Below, one piece after another: positions 5,099 to 5,727 of a stretch of 5,727 nucleotides of DNA. Made by a program: the position numbers and the translations under genes. Within the stretch, counting starts at the first letter, position 1. Every line of letters begins with the position of its first letter. Source of the DNA: Desulfobacterales bacterium (GTDB lineage: Bacteria > Desulfobacterota > Desulfobacteria > Desulfobacterales > UBA5852). Below the pieces are notes generated by a model. The model was not told the DNA's origin, made no database searches, and was given only the letters and a program-made list of their open reading frames with translations. Location: positions 1 through 5,727 of the forward strand of contig JASJBQ010000304.1 of the NCBI GenBank assembly GCA_030066455.1, read 5' to 3'.

Positions 5099-5727
5099 AT
5101 GACTGAGGATCGGACGGCCCGTCGGGTGCAAGTCCGGGGGATCGTCCAGGGGGTCGGCTTCCGGCCTTTCATCTTTAAGCTGGCCGAAAATGGCGGACTG
5201 ACCGGCCAGGTGGCCAATACCTCCTCGGGCGTCGACATCCATGTCGAGGGGGCCCCGGCCCGTATCGATGCCTTCATTGCGGCCATCCGCACCCAGGCGC
5301 CGCCGCTGGCCCAGATCACCTCCGTCGCGTCCCGCCGGGCCGCTCCCGGAGATTTCAGCGCGTTTGAGATCATCGCCAGCCGCGGGGAAGAAAGCCGCGC
5401 CACCCTCATCAGCCCGGATGTCTCCATCTGCGCCGACTGCCTGCGAGAACTCCGGGATCCCCAGGACCGCCGTTTCGGCTACCCGTTCATCAACTGCACC
5501 AACTGCGGCCCGCGCTACACGATTATCGACGACGTTCCCTACGACCGTCCCAAGACCGCCATGCGGAACTTCCGGATGTGCCCGGCCTGCCAGGCAGAGT
5601 ACGACAATCCGCGGGACCGCCGCTTTCACGCCCAGCCCAATGCCTGCCGCGACTGCGGCCCGCAGGTCGCCCTGGAGGACGGTGAAGGCACGGTATTGGA
5701 AGGCGAAGCGGCCATCCGCAGGACGGC
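5099..5727 (+). CDS. hypF: Carbamoyltransferase HypF, N-terminal part (cut by window end)
   Basis: HypF turns carbamoyl phosphate into the carbamoyl group that HypE dehydrates to the cyanide ligands of the hydrogenase iron. Only 209 codons plus two bases of a roughly 750-800 residue family are present, with no stop. The acylphosphatase domain covers about residues 8-93, with VQGVGFRPF and the catalytic pair R22 and N40. Four zinc-finger CxxC pairs follow: C111/C114, C133/C136, C161/C164 and C183/C186, with the typical CTNCGPRYT and FHAQPNAC strings. The YrdC-like and Kae1-like domains lie beyond the window. ATG 5099 is the first plausible start, but the upstream sequence has no clear Shine-Dalgarno. 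It follows hypC by 35 bases, so it probably relies on operon transcription and perhaps weak initiation. Confidence 0.96.
   Translation, partial: MTEDRTARRVQVRGIVQGVGFRPFIFKLAENGGLTGQVANTSSGVDIHVEGAPARIDAFIAAIRTQAPPLAQITSVASRRAAPGDFSAFEIIASRGEESRATLISPDVSICADCLRELRDPQDRRFGYPFINCTNCGPRYTIIDDVPYDRPKTAMRNFRMCPACQAEYDNPRDRRFHAQPNACRDCGPQVALEDGEGTVLEGEAAIRRT

Noticed and set aside
4997..5629. 210-codon minus-strand open frame opposite hypF
   Set aside because: The plus strand encodes an unmistakable HypF with acylphosphatase and zinc-finger motifs, so this is a shadow frame.
1..5727. CRISPR array, prophage or insertion-sequence transposase
   Set aside because: No regularly spaced direct repeats, integrase, transposase or phage genes are visible on either strand.

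Overview
The window is about 5.7 kb of GC-rich chromosomal DNA carrying a periplasmic [NiFe]-hydrogenase locus with part of its maturation set. The gene content points to an anaerobic, sulfate-reducing type of bacterium (Desulfobacterota, Desulfosarcina/Desulfobacter-like). The signs are a Tat-exported soluble small subunit of the Desulfovibrio-type periplasmic enzyme, a dedicated endopeptidase, hypC and hypF, a palindromic repeat of a kind I associate with deltaproteobacterial genomes, and apparent selenocysteine use. The taxon is inferred, not proven.

Layout. Positions 11-203 hold two serine tRNA genes on the minus strand (anticodons GCT and TGA), with a plausible promoter at 220-248. A 157-residue acidic-tailed protein of unknown function follows on the plus strand (360-833). 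The roughly 500-base gap 834-1331 has no convincing gene. It does hold a branched RNA-fold candidate (1053-1112), a small hairpin, and a clear terminator-like long hairpin (1217-1274) ending 57 bases before the hydrogenase start. The hydrogenase small subunit (1332-2276) and large subunit (2338-3987) come next and end at a strong intrinsic terminator (4005-4036). A 125-bp terminal-inverted-repeat element (4126-4250) and two other hairpins separate the structural genes from a maturation cluster: endopeptidase (4299-4808), hypC (4809-5063) and the start of hypF (5099 to the window end).

Main observation. The large-subunit reading frame is interrupted by one in-frame TGA (2527-2529), exactly at the second cysteine of the N-terminal nickel-binding motif RxCGxC. 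Downstream of it lies a perfect 8-bp stem with a GGT triloop (2545-2563), whose spacing and loop bases fit a bacterial SECIS element. The stem also contains the only AGG arginine codon of the gene. I read this as a selenocysteine codon, giving a 549-residue selenoprotein with Sec64. In characterised [NiFeSe] hydrogenases Sec replaces the first cysteine of the C-terminal motif DPCxxC. Here that position is an ordinary cysteine (C528), and the small subunit keeps the proline typical of a [3Fe-4S] medial cluster. The enzyme would therefore be a [NiFe]-type hydrogenase with Sec at a bridging ligand position of the active site.

How the parts work together. HypF and HypC, with HypA/B/D/E encoded outside the window, build the Fe(CN)2CO centre and deliver it to the large subunit. 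The endopeptidase removes the 15-residue C-terminal tail after His534. The folded heterodimer is then exported by the Tat signal of the small subunit to the periplasm, where it would exchange electrons with a c-type cytochrome.
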